A stretch of 50,609 bases of DNA from Anaerobacterium chartisolvens. Its GTDB lineage: Bacteria > Bacillota > Clostridia > Acetivibrionales > DSM-27016. Position 1 is the first letter of the stretch. Every line of letters starts with the position of its first letter. The stretch covers positions 1 to 50,609 of the forward strand of contig NZ_QPJT01000022.1 of assembly GCF_003337415.1 (NCBI RefSeq), in the 5' to 3' direction. Positions 17,077 to 27,158 of this stretch are shown here, in pieces. A program made the position numbers and the translations under genes. The notes below the pieces were generated by a model. The model did not search any database. It saw only the letters and a program-made list of their open reading frames with translations, and was not told the DNA's origin.

Positions 17077-18183
17077 TCAATCTTCCGCATCTTTAGGCTT
17101 TATTTTTGAAGAGAAAGCCTGCCGGAGACTCTGGCCGGTGAATATGCCGGGCAGTATGATTTTAATCATGAGAAGCACAATAGGACCTAAAAGAAGCCCT
17201 GCAACGCCCGCCAGCTGCAGCCCTACATACATAAACATAAGAGTGACCAGAGGGTGTACTCCTATTTGCTGACCTATTATTTTGGGTTCCAGTATCTGGC
17301 GTACAATAAGTATTATAAAGTAAAGAATAATGAGTGAGGCTCCCGTCCGAACATCCCCAGACACGAAAGAGTAAATACTCCAAGGTATAAGCACCGTGCC
17401 TGTGCCAAGCACGGGGAGAATGTCTATAATTCCGATTGCAACTGCAAGCAGAAGCGAATAATTAATCCCTATGATTGACAGGCCGATCCACAGCTCCGTC
17501 ATTGTAATGAGAAGAATTATTATATAAGCCTGCAAAAGCTTAAAGACAGAGGCTAGCATATCATTTTTAAATGTGATGAATTTGTTTATCCAATCTCCCG
17601 GTAAAAAAGAACGTATAAACGAGGAAATTTTATCCTTATCGCTGGCAAAAAAGAAGGTGGCCAGAATTGTAATTATAACAAAAATCAGTATCTGCGGAAG
17701 AGATGCCGCAGTGGAGTACACGCCCTTCACAATAGCTTCGAGCATGACTGATATTGAGCTTGTGAGTTGCTTAAGTATGTCATAGAGGTTTGTAGAAAGC
17801 TCTTTAGGTATCCACAGAAGAATTTCATTAAGACTGTCTATCAGGGGATTAATATTGTTTGTAAGGTCATTTGCCAATCCAGGCAAGCTGTTGAGCAGAC
17901 CCTTTACTTCTTTGATGAGATTTATTATAATTCCATAAACTATGAATGCGATACCTACGATCATCACCAAGAGGCTTAAGGATGCCGCCACCTTTCTCTT
18001 TAGGCGCAGCCTCTTCATTAATAATGATATTAACGGCTCCATGAGAAAGGAAAAAATCAGTGCCGCAATAAACGGGGCAAAATAGGGCAGCAGCTTATAT
18101 AATATTAAAATTCCTACGGCTCCGCAAACAATCATTAAAATCAGCTTTAAATGTTTCTTGAAAAAAAATTTTAATTCACCCAT
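17077..18183 (-). CDS. ytvI: AI-2E family transporter, YtvI-like sporulation membrane protein
   Basis: This is a 368-residue integral membrane protein with about eight hydrophobic segments. The PerM/AI-2E family signature is clear: an N-terminal helix pair ending FSFLMEPLISLLMKRLRLKRKVA, a central amphipathic region, and the C-terminal GIIDILPVLGTGTVLIPWSIYSF and LEPKIIGQQIGVHPLVTLMFMYVGLQLAG. In spore formers this subtype is annotated YtvI, of unknown molecular function. The frame can begin at a TTG at 18210, but the ATG at 18183 follows AAAGGA and is preferred. It heads a two-gene minus-strand operon with the lipid glycosyltransferase. Confidence 0.82.
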   Translation of the reverse strand: MGELKFFFKKHLKLILMIVCGAVGILILYKLLPYFAPFIAALIFSFLMEPLISLLMKRLRLKRKVAASLSLLVMIVGIAFIVYGIIINLIKEVKGLLNSLPGLANDLTNNINPLIDSLNEILLWIPKELSTNLYDILKQLTSSISVMLEAIVKGVYSTAASLPQILIFVIITILATFFFASDKDKISSFIRSFLPGDWINKFITFKNDMLASVFKLLQAYIIILLITMTELWIGLSIIGINYSLLLAVAIGIIDILPVLGTGTVLIPWSIYSFVSGDVRTGASLIILYFIILIVRQILEPKIIGQQIGVHPLVTLMFMYVGLQLAGVAGLLLGPIVLLMIKIILPGIFTGQSLRQAFSSKIKPKDAED

Positions 18184-18336
18184 AGCTAAATTAATTCCTT
18201 TATCAAACAAAAGTATTGTTCTGGCAGACCATGCAGTCTGACAGGCCTCCCGTGCCTTGACAGTACAGTAATGTTATCAAAATATATATTGCGTGTCAAG
18301 GCGATATAGAAGGCTTGACACATAGTTAACAAAAAA

Positions 18337-19161
18337 TTAAGAGTTAGGAGTGATAGGGTTTCTTCTGTTTATAAATACGGTGGAAAGTGCTGCCAGTGCA
18401 ATGACAGAGCTTGCCACTATGGGAAGTGCATGACCTAACGAGTAGGCTTCAAGACCGGGTACTTTGCTCAGTATAACGCTTGAGCTGTTGTAGAATACAT
18501 GTATAAGTATCGCGCTCCATATTGAACGGGTCCATAAGCATACCACCCCCAGTATTATTCCAAGAACCGACGCATATATTGCCTGAGTGAGGTTTAGGTG
18601 GTATATCCCGAAAAGCAACGCTTGAATTATGACAGCAGGGACAGCGGACATGTTTTTGGACAATTCCTTAAGGATAAGTCCTCTGAAAATTATTTCCTCA
18701 ATAACAGGACCAGCGATTCCTATTCCAAGTAAAAGCATAAATGCAGAGTTGTCCTCAAAAATTATTTTGAACATATTCTGTACGTCAGGAGAGAGCTTAT
18801 CTATAGACAACAAGGATACAAAAAAATTTACCGGAAGAACCAGAGACAATCCCAGCAGTAAGCTATAGAATATATTTTTCTTACTTATGCCAGAAAAGCC
18901 GCAAAATGCGAAAAAGTTCTCCTTTCTGAGCTTGAATGCACCCCAGTATATAAAGAAAGAAGCCGCGGAAGCTAAGATAAGTATAAATACCGTATTCTTT
19001 AGTACAGGCTCAAGTATTTCGTTAGGATTAATATTTAACGGATTCTGGATAATTGCCTTTATGCTGTAGAACAAGCCTGCCATACCTCCAAGATAGCTTT
19101 GAAGTATAAAGTAGACTCCCAGATAAAGCAGTATAAAGGCCGACATCTTTAAATATTTCAT
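18337..19161 (-). CDS. CPBP family intramembrane metalloprotease
   Basis: This is a 274-residue protein with seven or eight hydrophobic segments and the CPBP/Abi (CAAX protease-like) motifs. Motif 1 is GPVIEEIIFRG (EExxxR), motif 2 FGIYHLNLTQAIYASVLGIILG with the metal-ligand His, and motif 3 IHVFYN. These are the zinc ligands of Rce1-type intramembrane proteases. Family members process prenylated proteins in eukaryotes and often give bacteriocin self-immunity in bacteria. It is about 13 kb from the bacteriocin-like cluster and divergent from the next gene, so a link is not evident. AAAGGAGG precedes the ATG. Confidence 0.85.
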   Translation of the reverse strand: MKYLKMSAFILLYLGVYFILQSYLGGMAGLFYSIKAIIQNPLNINPNEILEPVLKNTVFILILASAASFFIYWGAFKLRKENFFAFCGFSGISKKNIFYSLLLGLSLVLPVNFFVSLLSIDKLSPDVQNMFKIIFEDNSAFMLLLGIGIAGPVIEEIIFRGLILKELSKNMSAVPAVIIQALLFGIYHLNLTQAIYASVLGIILGVVCLWTRSIWSAILIHVFYNSSSVILSKVPGLEAYSLGHALPIVASSVIALAALSTVFINRRNPITPNS

Positions 19162-19296
19162 TTATTTCAAGCCTCCTTTAGTATGTATATTCACATTCTG
19201 CCCGTTATATTAATTTTACATGTATTCTTTTAATTGTCAATGAAAATTCACCCATATTTTTTCTGCTCTATCTGTTGTGTTATTTTATAAAAATAA

Positions 19297-19326
19297 TGAC
19301 AAAAGCTATCGCGAATATGTTATAAT
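19297..19326 (+). promoter_or_regulatory. Possible promoter of the SorE-like gene
   Basis: TGACAA and TATAAT are separated by 18 bases, in the divergent spacer between the CPBP gene and the dehydrogenase gene. Confidence 0.45.
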
Positions 19327-19429
19327 AGAACATATGACACAACGTTTTTCACATCATCTTTATTAAGTATACTACACTTATAAAATCAGCATTATAATGT
19401 AGGCAGTTTATTTGGGAGGAGTTATAAAA

Positions 19430-20695
19430 ATGAAAACAAAAGCGGTAAGATTATACGGAAAAAATGATTTAAGGCTGGAGGAATTTGAGCTTCCTCCGAT
19501 AAAGGAAGATGAGATACTGGCGCACATTATTTCCGACAGCATTTGTATGTCCTCTTATAAGGCCTCTATACAGGGAAGCGATCACAAGAGGGTTCCGAAC
19601 GATATTGACCGCAATCCCATTATTATAGGACATGAGTTTTGCGGAGAGATTGTGGAGGTGGGGGCAAAGTGGAAGGAACAGTTTAAGGCGGGCGACAAGT
19701 TTTCAATACAGCCTGCCATGAATAAAAAGGATGACCCATACGCAGCACCGGGATATTCTTTTAAATATATAGGAGGGAGTGCTACCTATATCGTTATACC
19801 CAATGAAGTAATGGAGCTGGGATGTCTGCTGAACTATAAGGGGGATGCATACTTTTACGGCTCTTTATCAGAGCCTATGTCATGCATAGTGGGTACTTTC
19901 CATGCCAATTACCACACCACGGGGGGGAGCTATGTTCATAACATGGGTATAAAGGAAGGCGGAAATATGGCCATACTTGCGGGTGTGGGGCCTATGGGGC
20001 TGGGGGCAATAGACTATGCCCTGCACTGCGACAGGAAGCCCGGGCTGCTTGTGGTAACCGACATTGATGCTGCCAGGCTGGAAAGGGCGGGCTCCATATA
20101 CACCGTGGAGGATGCAAAAAAGAATGGGGTAGAGCTTATATATGTAAATACCGTATCTTCTAATAACCCTGAAGAGTACTTGCTTTCGCTTACGGGAGGG
20201 AAGGGATACGATGATGTTATGGTATTTGCCCCGGTGAAGCCTGTTGTGGAAATGGGGGATAAAATACTTGGTCATGACGGGTGTCTGAATTTCTTTGCAG
20301 GCCCAAGCAATACGGCATTTTCGGCAGAGTTCAATTTTTACAATGTACACTACAATTCCACCCATGTTGTAGGTACCAGCGGGGGAAACACTCAGGATAT
20401 GATAGAATCGCTGGACATGATGGCAGGGGGAAGCATTAACCCGTCGTCAATGATTACTCATATCGGGGGCCTTAATTCTGTGGTTGAGACAACGCTAAAC
20501 CTCCCTAAAATACCCGGAGGCAAAAAGCTCATATATACCAACATAGATATGCCGTTAACCGCTATAGCGGATTTTGCGGAAAAAGGAAAGAGCGACCCCC
20601 TGCTTGCGGGCTTGAATGAAATAGTAGCCGGAAATAATGGGCTATGGTGTGCCGAAGCGGAAAAGTATCTTTTGAGCAATGCAAAAGCCATATGA
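19430..20695 (+). CDS. Zinc-type medium-chain dehydrogenase, SorE-like (L-sorbose-1-phosphate reductase family)
   Basis: This 421-residue MDR-superfamily enzyme has catalytic zinc ligands C39 and the G-H68-E69 motif (IIGHEFCGE). The Rossmann loop is LAGVGPMGLGAIDYAL. The four-cysteine structural zinc loop of classical alcohol dehydrogenases is absent, replaced by SIQPAMNKKDDPYAAPGYSFKYIGG. That stretch, with YFYGSLSEPMSCI, is characteristic of the SorE group, which reduces L-sorbose-1-phosphate to glucitol-6-phosphate. GGGAGG precedes the ATG at 19430. It stands at the head of a cluster with a 2-oxoacid-type dehydrogenase complex and an SrlD-like enzyme, but no sugar PTS or kinase is present. 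The true substrate is therefore open; a polyol or polyol phosphate is likely. Confidence 0.75.
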   Translation: MKTKAVRLYGKNDLRLEEFELPPIKEDEILAHIISDSICMSSYKASIQGSDHKRVPNDIDRNPIIIGHEFCGEIVEVGAKWKEQFKAGDKFSIQPAMNKKDDPYAAPGYSFKYIGGSATYIVIPNEVMELGCLLNYKGDAYFYGSLSEPMSCIVGTFHANYHTTGGSYVHNMGIKEGGNMAILAGVGPMGLGAIDYALHCDRKPGLLVVTDIDAARLERAGSIYTVEDAKKNGVELIYVNTVSSNNPEEYLLSLTGGKGYDDVMVFAPVKPVVEMGDKILGHDGCLNFFAGPSNTAFSAEFNFYNVHYNSTHVVGTSGGNTQDMIESLDMMAGGSINPSSMITHIGGLNSVVETTLNLPKIPGGKKLIYTNIDMPLTAIADFAEKGKSDPLLAGLNEIVAGNNGLWCAEAEKYLLSNAKAI

Positions 20696-20726
20696 TGCTT
20701 ATTACATGCACGGCATTAATTTAATG

Positions 20727-20755
20727 TTGACATAACAGACACACAATGATAATAT
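20727..20755 (+). promoter_or_regulatory. Promoter of the E2-E3-E1 operon
   Basis: TTGACA and TAATAT are separated by 17 bases in the 202-base gap after the SorE-like gene, giving a leader of about 135 bases. The dehydrogenase complex can therefore be transcribed separately. Confidence 0.7.
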
Positions 20756-20897
20756 TTAACTATAAAATGTTACATTTTATCACGAAACTAACGTCTGTAT
20801 TTATATTATGACATTTTTAAAGAGCTAATCTACATATTTAAATGGTTGTTTGTTAAAAATAACAATTGAAATATGCAGCCGCAAGAAGGGGGTAAAT

Positions 20898-22259
20898 ATG
20901 GCAACACCAGTAATTATGCCAAGACAGGGGCAATCGGTAGAAAGCTGTATTATAGCTAAGTGGTACAAAAAAAAGGGTGATAAGGTGCAGCCGGGAGACA
21001 TTCTGTTCACGTATGAGACAGACAAGGCCACCTTTGACGAAGAGGCCAAGATAGGAGGGACTCTGCTGGAGCTCTTTTTTGAAGAGGGCGATGATGTTCC
21101 GTGCCTTGTTAATGTATGTGTAATAGGAAATGAAGGAGAAAGCGTTGATGAGTTTAATCCAAATGCCGGACAGCCGGGACAGGAGGAAGACAAGAAGGAT
21201 AGTGCGGAGGTAAAAAAAGAGTATGAGGGTGAGGAAGTGCCTGACCTAAATACTGGGGCTGTACCTAATGGGGACAGGGAGCTGAAAATTTCTCCCAGAG
21301 CCAGAAATATGGCCCAAAGGGCGGGGGTTGACTACAGGCTTGCCGGCGGGACGGGCCCTCAGGGAAGGATTATTGAGAGGGATATTGTTTACCTAAGAGA
21401 AAATGGCCCTGTTTTAACCTCTGCTGCCAGAAATGAGTACATGAATACGGAGGGAGTGCAGCTTCCGTCAGGTACGGGGCTGGGGGGAAGGATTACTACG
21501 GCAGACTTAAGCGCTCCGGCACATGCCGCGGCGGGAGCGCCTGTGCGGAGCAGTGAGGCAAGGCCTGATTATGAGGAAGTAAAGTTGACTAATATAAGAA
21601 AAGTGATTGCAAAGGCAATGCACCATTCTATAAGCTCGACCTGCCAGTTAACCTTGAATACTTCCTTTGACGCAACCGAAATACTTGCATACAGAAAAAA
21701 GCTTAAGGAAGGCAGGGATAGGCTTAAGCTTGAAAATATAACCTTAAATGACATAATACTCTATACCGTATCGAGGACAATCTTAAGGCACAGGGATTTG
21801 AATGCACATTTCTTAGATGACAGGATGCTCTATTTCAATAATGTTAATTTGGGAGTGGCTGTTGATACCGAGAGAGGTCTTATGGTTCCGACAGTGTTTA
21901 ATGCAAACTTAAAATCGTTGAATGAAATATCTTCAGAGGTCAAAAGAATAGCCGAGGAGTGCCAGAAGGGCACTGTAAACCCCGACCTTCTTAAGGGAGG
22001 CAGCTTTACCATAACGAATCTGGGAACCATGGATATAGAGTCGTTCACTCCTGTGCTCAATGCACCTCAGACAGGTATTTTAGGCATCAACACCATTATA
22101 CAGAGGGCGAGAGAGGTAAAGGGAGAGTATGTATACTATCCCGCAATGGGATTATCCCTGACCTTTGACCACAGGGCGCTTGACGGAGCACCGGCAGCAA
22201 GGTTCCTTCAGGATTTGAAGGCGGGCCTTGAAAATTTCAGCATTTTGCTTGCAAAATAA
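20898..22259 (+). CDS. Dihydrolipoamide acyltransferase (E2) of a 2-oxoacid/acetoin-type dehydrogenase complex
   Basis: This 453-residue E2 has its domains in order. A lipoyl domain (residues 1-78) has Lys43 in ETDKA, followed by an acidic linker. A peripheral-subunit-binding domain (ISPRARNMAQRAGVD...GPQGRIIERDI, about 128-165) is followed by a second similar stretch (LTSAARNEY...GLGGRITTADL, about 172-207). The catalytic domain ends with DHRALDG, giving His425 and Asp429. It passes the acyl group from E1 to CoA and forms the complex core. The ATG at 20898 follows AAGGGGG. E3 and E1 follow directly. The second PSBD-like stretch is unusual, as one is the norm in bacterial E2 proteins. Acyl specificity cannot be assigned. 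Confidence 0.88.
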   Translation: MATPVIMPRQGQSVESCIIAKWYKKKGDKVQPGDILFTYETDKATFDEEAKIGGTLLELFFEEGDDVPCLVNVCVIGNEGESVDEFNPNAGQPGQEEDKKDSAEVKKEYEGEEVPDLNTGAVPNGDRELKISPRARNMAQRAGVDYRLAGGTGPQGRIIERDIVYLRENGPVLTSAARNEYMNTEGVQLPSGTGLGGRITTADLSAPAHAAAGAPVRSSEARPDYEEVKLTNIRKVIAKAMHHSISSTCQLTLNTSFDATEILAYRKKLKEGRDRLKLENITLNDIILYTVSRTILRHRDLNAHFLDDRMLYFNNVNLGVAVDTERGLMVPTVFNANLKSLNEISSEVKRIAEECQKGTVNPDLLKGGSFTITNLGTMDIESFTPVLNAPQTGILGINTIIQRAREVKGEYVYYPAMGLSLTFDHRALDGAPAARFLQDLKAGLENFSILLAK

Positions 22260-22271
22260 GGGGAGAATATT

Positions 22272-23636
22272 ATGGTATATGACTTGATTGTGATAGGCGG
22301 CGGCCCCGCAGGATATCTGGCGGCTGAAAGAGCCGGACATGCGGGGCTCAATACCCTTCTGGTTGAAAAAAGATTTGTGGGGGGGGTGTGCCTTAACGAG
22401 GGCTGCATACCTTCAAAGGCCCTCTTGTATTCCGCGAAGGTGCTGGATTATGCCAGGCACGGCGAGAAATATGGTGTTACGGCTCAAAACGTAGTTTTTA
22501 ACCATGAAGCTGTTATTGCAAGGAAGAACAAGGTTGTAAAAACTCTTGTATCGGGAATTAAGAGCAAGCTTAAAAAGAATAAGGTTACCGTTGTTGAGGG
22601 AAATGGAAGTATTTGCGGCAAGAGCCCCGAGGGCTACCAGCTAAAGGTGAATGACCAATTATACACAGGGAAAAGGCTTCTTGTTGCAACAGGCTCCATG
22701 CCTGTAATACCTTCCATTCCGGGGGTAAGGGAGGGTATGGAAAAGGGCACCGTTATGACCAACAGAGAAATACTGGACATCAACGAGGTGCCATCATCTC
22801 TCGTAATTGTAGGAGGGGGAGTAATAGGGCTGGAAATGGCCTCTTATTTCAACTCGGCGGGAAGCCGAGTAACAATAATTGAAATGCTTGACCGCATAGG
22901 AGGCTATACAGACAGGGAGATTTCCGAAATTCTCATGAAGAATTACGAGAAGAAGGGAATTGAATTCAAGCTGGGCTGCAGGGTGGTTGAGGTAAAGGAC
23001 GGCTCGGTGGTATACGAGTGCAACGGCGAAAGGCTGTCTTCCCCTGCCGAACGGGTGCTTATGAGTATAGGAAGAAGGCCTGTAACCGAGGGCCTTGGGC
23101 TTGAGACAATAGGTGTAGAGCTTGAAATGGGAGGCATAAAAACCGATGAAAGGGGCAAAACCAATATTCCCGAGGTCTATGCGGCAGGGGACGTAAACGG
23201 ACGCTCTATGCTGGCGCATACCGCATACCGTGAGGCAGAGGTTTGTATAAACAATATCCTGGGCAAAAAGGATATCATGAGATATAATGCCATTCCATCG
23301 GTCATATACACAAACCCCGAGGTGGGCTGCGTGGGTGAGACGGAGGAGACTGCAAAGCAAAAGGGAATTGAGTACGAGGCCGCTAAAATCTCAATGATGT
23401 ACAGCGGAAGGTATGTCGCTGAAAATGACGGCGGAGACGGAATATGCAAGATTATAGTGGACAAAAAGCATAAAAAGCTTATTGGTGTCCATATGATAGG
23501 GAGCTATGCCTCCGAAATTATTTACGGAGCAGGTATTATGATAGAAACAGAGATGATGGTGAAGGATATAAAGGAAGTGGTATTCCCTCACCCGACTGTC
23601 TGTGAGGTTATAAGAGAAGGAATATTTGAGCTTTAA
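22272..23636 (+). CDS. lpdA: Dihydrolipoyl dehydrogenase (E3)
   Basis: This 454-residue flavoprotein disulfide reductase reoxidises the dihydrolipoyl arm of E2 with NAD+. The FAD loop is VIGGGPAGYLAAERA. The redox disulfide is C40-LNEG-C45 in GGVCLNEGCIPSKALL, the NAD loop is VIVGGGVIGLEMASYF, and the second FAD motif is TNIPEVYAAGDV. The C-terminal catalytic pair is His440 and Glu445 in HPTVCE. All key residues are present. It starts 12 bases after the E2 stop and ends 30 bases before E1, so the three are one operon. Confidence 0.95.
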   Translation: MVYDLIVIGGGPAGYLAAERAGHAGLNTLLVEKRFVGGVCLNEGCIPSKALLYSAKVLDYARHGEKYGVTAQNVVFNHEAVIARKNKVVKTLVSGIKSKLKKNKVTVVEGNGSICGKSPEGYQLKVNDQLYTGKRLLVATGSMPVIPSIPGVREGMEKGTVMTNREILDINEVPSSLVIVGGGVIGLEMASYFNSAGSRVTIIEMLDRIGGYTDREISEILMKNYEKKGIEFKLGCRVVEVKDGSVVYECNGERLSSPAERVLMSIGRRPVTEGLGLETIGVELEMGGIKTDERGKTNIPEVYAAGDVNGRSMLAHTAYREAEVCINNILGKKDIMRYNAIPSVIYTNPEVGCVGETEETAKQKGIEYEAAKISMMYSGRYVAENDGGDGICKIIVDKKHKKLIGVHMIGSYASEIIYGAGIMIETEMMVKDIKEVVFPHPTVCEVIREGIFEL

Positions 23637-23666
23637 CTATATAATTATTAAAGTGAGGTTTTCATT

Positions 23667-26138
23667 ATGCCAAAGTCGCAGTTTATTGACCCCAGTGAAG
23701 TGAGGAAAAGCGGAAAGATTATATTTAAGGATATCCCCGTAAACCAGTATGAAAAAACCATAGATCAGGAAAAGGAGAATTTTTCTACTGAGGATTTTTT
23801 AAGAATTTACAGGGATATGGCTGTTATCAGGGAATTTGAGACCATGCTGAACGCCATAAAAACTACAAACGAATATAATGGCATTCAATACAACCATCCC
23901 GGGCCTGCACACTTATCAACAGGGCAGGAGGCCTCTTCGGTAGGACAGGCATATTTGCTTGACAAGGACGATTATATATTCGGATCGCACAGAAGCCACG
24001 GAGAAATTCTTGCAAAGGGGCTTTCGGCCATTGAAAAGCTTAGCGACAAAGAATTGCTTGAAATAATGGAAAGCTTTTTCGACGGGGCAATATTAAGAGT
24101 TGTTGAAGGAAAACAAAAGAACAAGGGCAGCGTAAAGGAGCTTGCGATAGATTTCCTTGTATACGGTACCCTGGCTGAAATTTTTGCACGTGAAACGGGC
24201 TTTCATAAAGGTCTGGGGGGATCTATGCACGCCTTCTTCACCCCCTTCGGAATTTATCCCAACAACGCCATAGTAGGCGGCTCGGCCGACATATCTGTGG
24301 GAGCCGCGCTGTACAAGAAGGTAAACCGCAAAAAGGGAATAGTAATTGCTAACATAGGCGATGCCTCAATGGGCTGCGGGCCGGTGTGGGAAGCTCTTTG
24401 CATGGCTGCGATGGACCAGTATAAGCTGCTTTGGGAGGGTGAGCATAAAGGAGGACTTCCATTTATACTGAACTTCTTCAATAACCAGTATGGCATGGGC
24501 GGGCAGACGACAGGAGAGACTATGGGCTACAACATGCTTGCAAGAGTGGGAGCGGGAGTAAACCCGGAACAGATGCATTCTGAAAGAATAGACGGGTACA
24601 ACCCTCTGGCTGTTATAGATGCAATAAAGAGAAAGAAAAAGATACTGGAAGAAAAGAATGGGCCGGTAATGCTGGATACCCTCACCTATAGAACCACAGG
24701 ACATTCCCCTTCGGATGCGTCAAGCTACAGGAGCAAGGAGGAAATCGAGCTGTGGGCCGGGAACGATTCTCTGGAAGAGTATATGAATAAGCTCATTAAA
24801 GCAGGGGTTGCGGCCAAAGAGGAATTTGACGCCATTGGGGAAAATGTAAGAGAGCTTATGACTAAAGTATGCAAGCTTGCGGTGGATGACAGTGTTTCTC
24901 CAAGAATGGATCTCATGAAAAGGCCGGACAGCATTTCGGGGCTGATGTTTTCAAACCAGCGTGTTGAAAAAATGGAGGACAGGGAATGTGATGTGTTGAT
25001 CTCCAAGGAAGAAAACCCAAGGGTACAGCAGATAAAGAAAAAAATCAGGGTGGGCATTGAAAACGGAAAGCCTGTTTCCAAGAACAGGGTTTACCAGTTC
25101 AGAGATGCTGTTTTTGAAGCAATGCTTGACAAGTTCTACACAGACCCCACGCTGATAGCATATGGAGAGGAGAACAGGGACTGGGGAGGAGCCTTTGCGG
25201 TATACAGGGGGCTCACCGAAGCGCTTCCCTATCACAGGCTTTTTAATTCTCCCATTTCAGAGGCGGCTATTGTAGGATCGGCTGTAGGGTATGCTCTGTG
25301 TGGAGGGAGAGTGGTTGTCGAGCTGATGTACTGCGACTTTTTGGGAAGAGCGGGAGATGAGATATTCAACCAGCTTTCCAAATGGCAGTCGATGAGCGCT
25401 GGCGTGCTGAAAATGCCTGCCGTCGTAAGGGTTTCGGTAGGCTCCAAATACGGGGCCCAGCATTCACAGGACTGGACATCGCTGTGCGCGCATATACCGG
25501 GGCTGAAGGTTGTATTCCCCGTCACTCCGTATGATGCAAAGGGGCTTATGAACAGCGCGCTTATGGGGACGGACCCTGTAATATTCTTTGAAAGCCAGAG
25601 GCTTTACGACATAGGAGAGATGTTCCACTCAGAAGGGGTGCCCGAGGGCTATTACGAGATACCTATTGGAGAGCCTGATATTAAAAAGCAGGGCAGCGAC
25701 ATTACCATACTTACAATAGGCGCTACCCTTTACACTGCCATGAACGCCGCCAAGATACTTGAGGAAAAGTACGGCATGTCCGCCGAGGTTATAGACGCAA
25801 GATCAATAGTGCCCTTTAACTATGAAAAGGTTATTGAGTCGGTGAAAAAAACGGGAAGAATTGTGCTGTCCAGCGATGCGTGTGAAAGAGGCTCGCATTT
25901 GAAGGACATAGCGCAAAACATAAGTGAGATGGCATTTGATCACTTAGACGCACCTCCGGTTGTAGTGGGGGCAAAAAACTGGATTACTCCTGCTCATGAG
26001 CTTGAGGAGCATTTCTTTCCGCAGCCAGAGTGGATAATTGACGCGATACATGAAAAAATTGTACCTTTAAAGGGACATACTGCAAAAAATAATTTTACTG
26101 TAAATGAGCAGATGAGAATAAGCAAAGCAGGGATATAG
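23667..26138 (+). CDS. Fused alpha-beta E1 component of a TPP-dependent 2-oxoacid/acetoin-type dehydrogenase
   Basis: This 823-residue protein joins the E1 alpha and beta chains that are separate in most bacterial heterotetrameric complexes. The alpha half (to about residue 420) has [15 protein letters not shown], the thiamine-diphosphate motif [14 protein letters not shown]...[10 protein letters not shown], and the [11 protein letters not shown] loop. The beta half (from about 470) has [40 protein letters not shown] and a transketolase-like C-terminal domain ([18 protein letters not shown]). The alpha half also carries extra sequence around residues 130-175. It decarboxylates or cleaves its substrate and loads the acyl group on E2 lipoate. 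Acetoin, pyruvate and branched-chain acids are all possible; the polyol dehydrogenase neighbours hint at a sugar-derived substrate. Confidence 0.88.
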   Translation: MPKSQFIDPSEVRKSGKIIFKDIPVNQYEKTIDQEKENFSTEDFLRIYRDMAVIREFETMLNAIKTTNEYNGIQYNHPGPAHLSTGQEASSVGQAYLLDKDDYIFGSHRSHGEILAKGLSAIEKLSDKELLEIMESFFDGAILRVVEGKQKNKGSVKELAIDFLVYGTLAEIFARETGFHKGLGGSMHAFFTPFGIYPNNAIVGGSADISVGAALYKKVNRKKGIVIANIGDASMGCGPVWEALCMAAMDQYKLLWEGEHKGGLPFILNFFNNQYGMGGQTTGETMGYNMLARVGAGVNPEQMHSERIDGYNPLAVIDAIKRKKKILEEKNGPVMLDTLTYRTTGHSPSDASSYRSKEEIELWAGNDSLEEYMNKLIKAGVAAKEEFDAIGENVRELMTKVCKLAVDDSVSPRMDLMKRPDSISGLMFSNQRVEKMEDRECDVLISKEENPRVQQIKKKIRVGIENGKPVSKNRVYQFRDAVFEAMLDKFYTDPTLIAYGEENRDWGGAFAVYRGLTEALPYHRLFNSPISEAAIVGSAVGYALCGGRVVVELMYCDFLGRAGDEIFNQLSKWQSMSAGVLKMPAVVRVSVGSKYGAQHSQDWTSLCAHIPGLKVVFPVTPYDAKGLMNSALMGTDPVIFFESQRLYDIGEMFHSEGVPEGYYEIPIGEPDIKKQGSDITILTIGATLYTAMNAAKILEEKYGMSAEVIDARSIVPFNYEKVIESVKKTGRIVLSSDACERGSHLKDIAQNISEMAFDHLDAPPVVVGAKNWITPAHELEEHFFPQPEWIIDAIHEKIVPLKGHTAKNNFTVNEQMRISKAGI

Positions 26139-26351
26139 CTTAATGCTTTAAACAGACTCCGCACCAAAAATGTTTTTGCCTTGCTTTGGCTTATCGGGCG
26201 TATTTTGAATATTAAGGTTGAGATTCGGGTTAAGTAATGTTAACATATTATATGGAATAAATTAGATTATATTGACCTTAATCTTGCCTTAAAGCCTTTA
26301 TTCCGGCATAAACCCATGGCATAGACGGTTAATATTATGGAGTGTGATTGC

Positions 26352-27116
26352 GTGGTTAATGAGCGGCAGCAGCAGATATTGCAGATACTTGAAAACAAAG
26401 GAGAAATCCAGCTTCAGCAGTTGAAGATCATCTTTCCGGCTATATCAATGATGACCTTAAGGAGAGATTTAATAAGCCTTGAGGGTGACGGGTACCTTAT
26501 TCGAACACACGGGGGAGCTGTCAGCAAGAAAAAGCTGTCGGGAATAAGCGGTGAGGAGGATGCTTACTCAAGAAGGGCTGCTGAAAACATGGAGGCCAAA
26601 ATGAGGATTGCCGAAAAGGCCTGCGGAATGGTTGAAAAGGGGAGATCTGTCTATTTTGATTCTGGCAGCACGCTTATGTGTCTGGCCCAAATGATTAAGG
26701 ATGACAATTTTTCCATATTGACCAGCGGTATAAACATCTCACTTGAGCTTGTGAAAAAGAGCAGGATCTCTGTGGTTACGCTTGGTGGGCTGGTAAACAG
26801 GAATACGCTGTCGGTTTCAGGGCCTAATGCTATGGATTTGCTGGGCACAATAAATATCGACCTTGCGTTTATGTCTGCATCGGGCTTTTCAATAGACAGC
26901 GGCTTTACAATTTCAAATATCTATGAATGCGAGCTCAAAAGGAAAGTGGTAAGGCGGGCAAAAAAGGTTATAATGCTGATGGACAGCAGTAAGATTAATA
27001 AGGATCTGCCCTTTACGTATGCCGGGCTTGAGGATCTGAACATGTGGGTGTGTGATAAGCCTCTTTCGGCTGAATTGGAGGAGGAGACAAAGAAATTCAG
27101 GATAGAAATTGTTTAA
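26352..27116 (+). CDS. DeoR-family transcriptional regulator
   Basis: This is a repressor of about 254 residues. The N-terminal winged helix-turn-helix is ERQQQILQILENKGEIQLQQL...SMMTLRRDLISLEGDGYLIRTHGGA (residues 3-55). The C-terminal DeoR sensor domain, with a ribose-5-phosphate-isomerase-like fold, includes YFDSGSTLMCLAQMI, ILTSGINISLEL and the LGGLVNRNTLSVSGPNA motif. These domains bind phosphorylated sugars. The frame opens at an ATG at 26337 that lacks a ribosome binding site. GGAG lies nine bases before a GTG at 26352, which gives the family-typical start VNERQQQIL, so GTG is preferred. It stands between the E1 gene and the SrlD-like gene and probably controls this catabolic cluster in response to a sugar or polyol phosphate. 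Confidence 0.85.
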   Translation: MVNERQQQILQILENKGEIQLQQLKIIFPAISMMTLRRDLISLEGDGYLIRTHGGAVSKKKLSGISGEEDAYSRRAAENMEAKMRIAEKACGMVEKGRSVYFDSGSTLMCLAQMIKDDNFSILTSGINISLELVKKSRISVVTLGGLVNRNTLSVSGPNAMDLLGTINIDLAFMSASGFSIDSGFTISNIYECELKRKVVRRAKKVIMLMDSSKINKDLPFTYAGLEDLNMWVCDKPLSAELEEETKKFRIEIV

Positions 27117-27158
27117 ATATTCAGAGCAGTTTATGCAGTTAATAAAAAGCAAATTACC

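Noticed and set aside
18337-19161. CPBP protease as the immunity protein of the bacteriocin locus
   Set aside because: It is about 13 kb away, on the other strand and in a different operon; nothing in the sequence links them.
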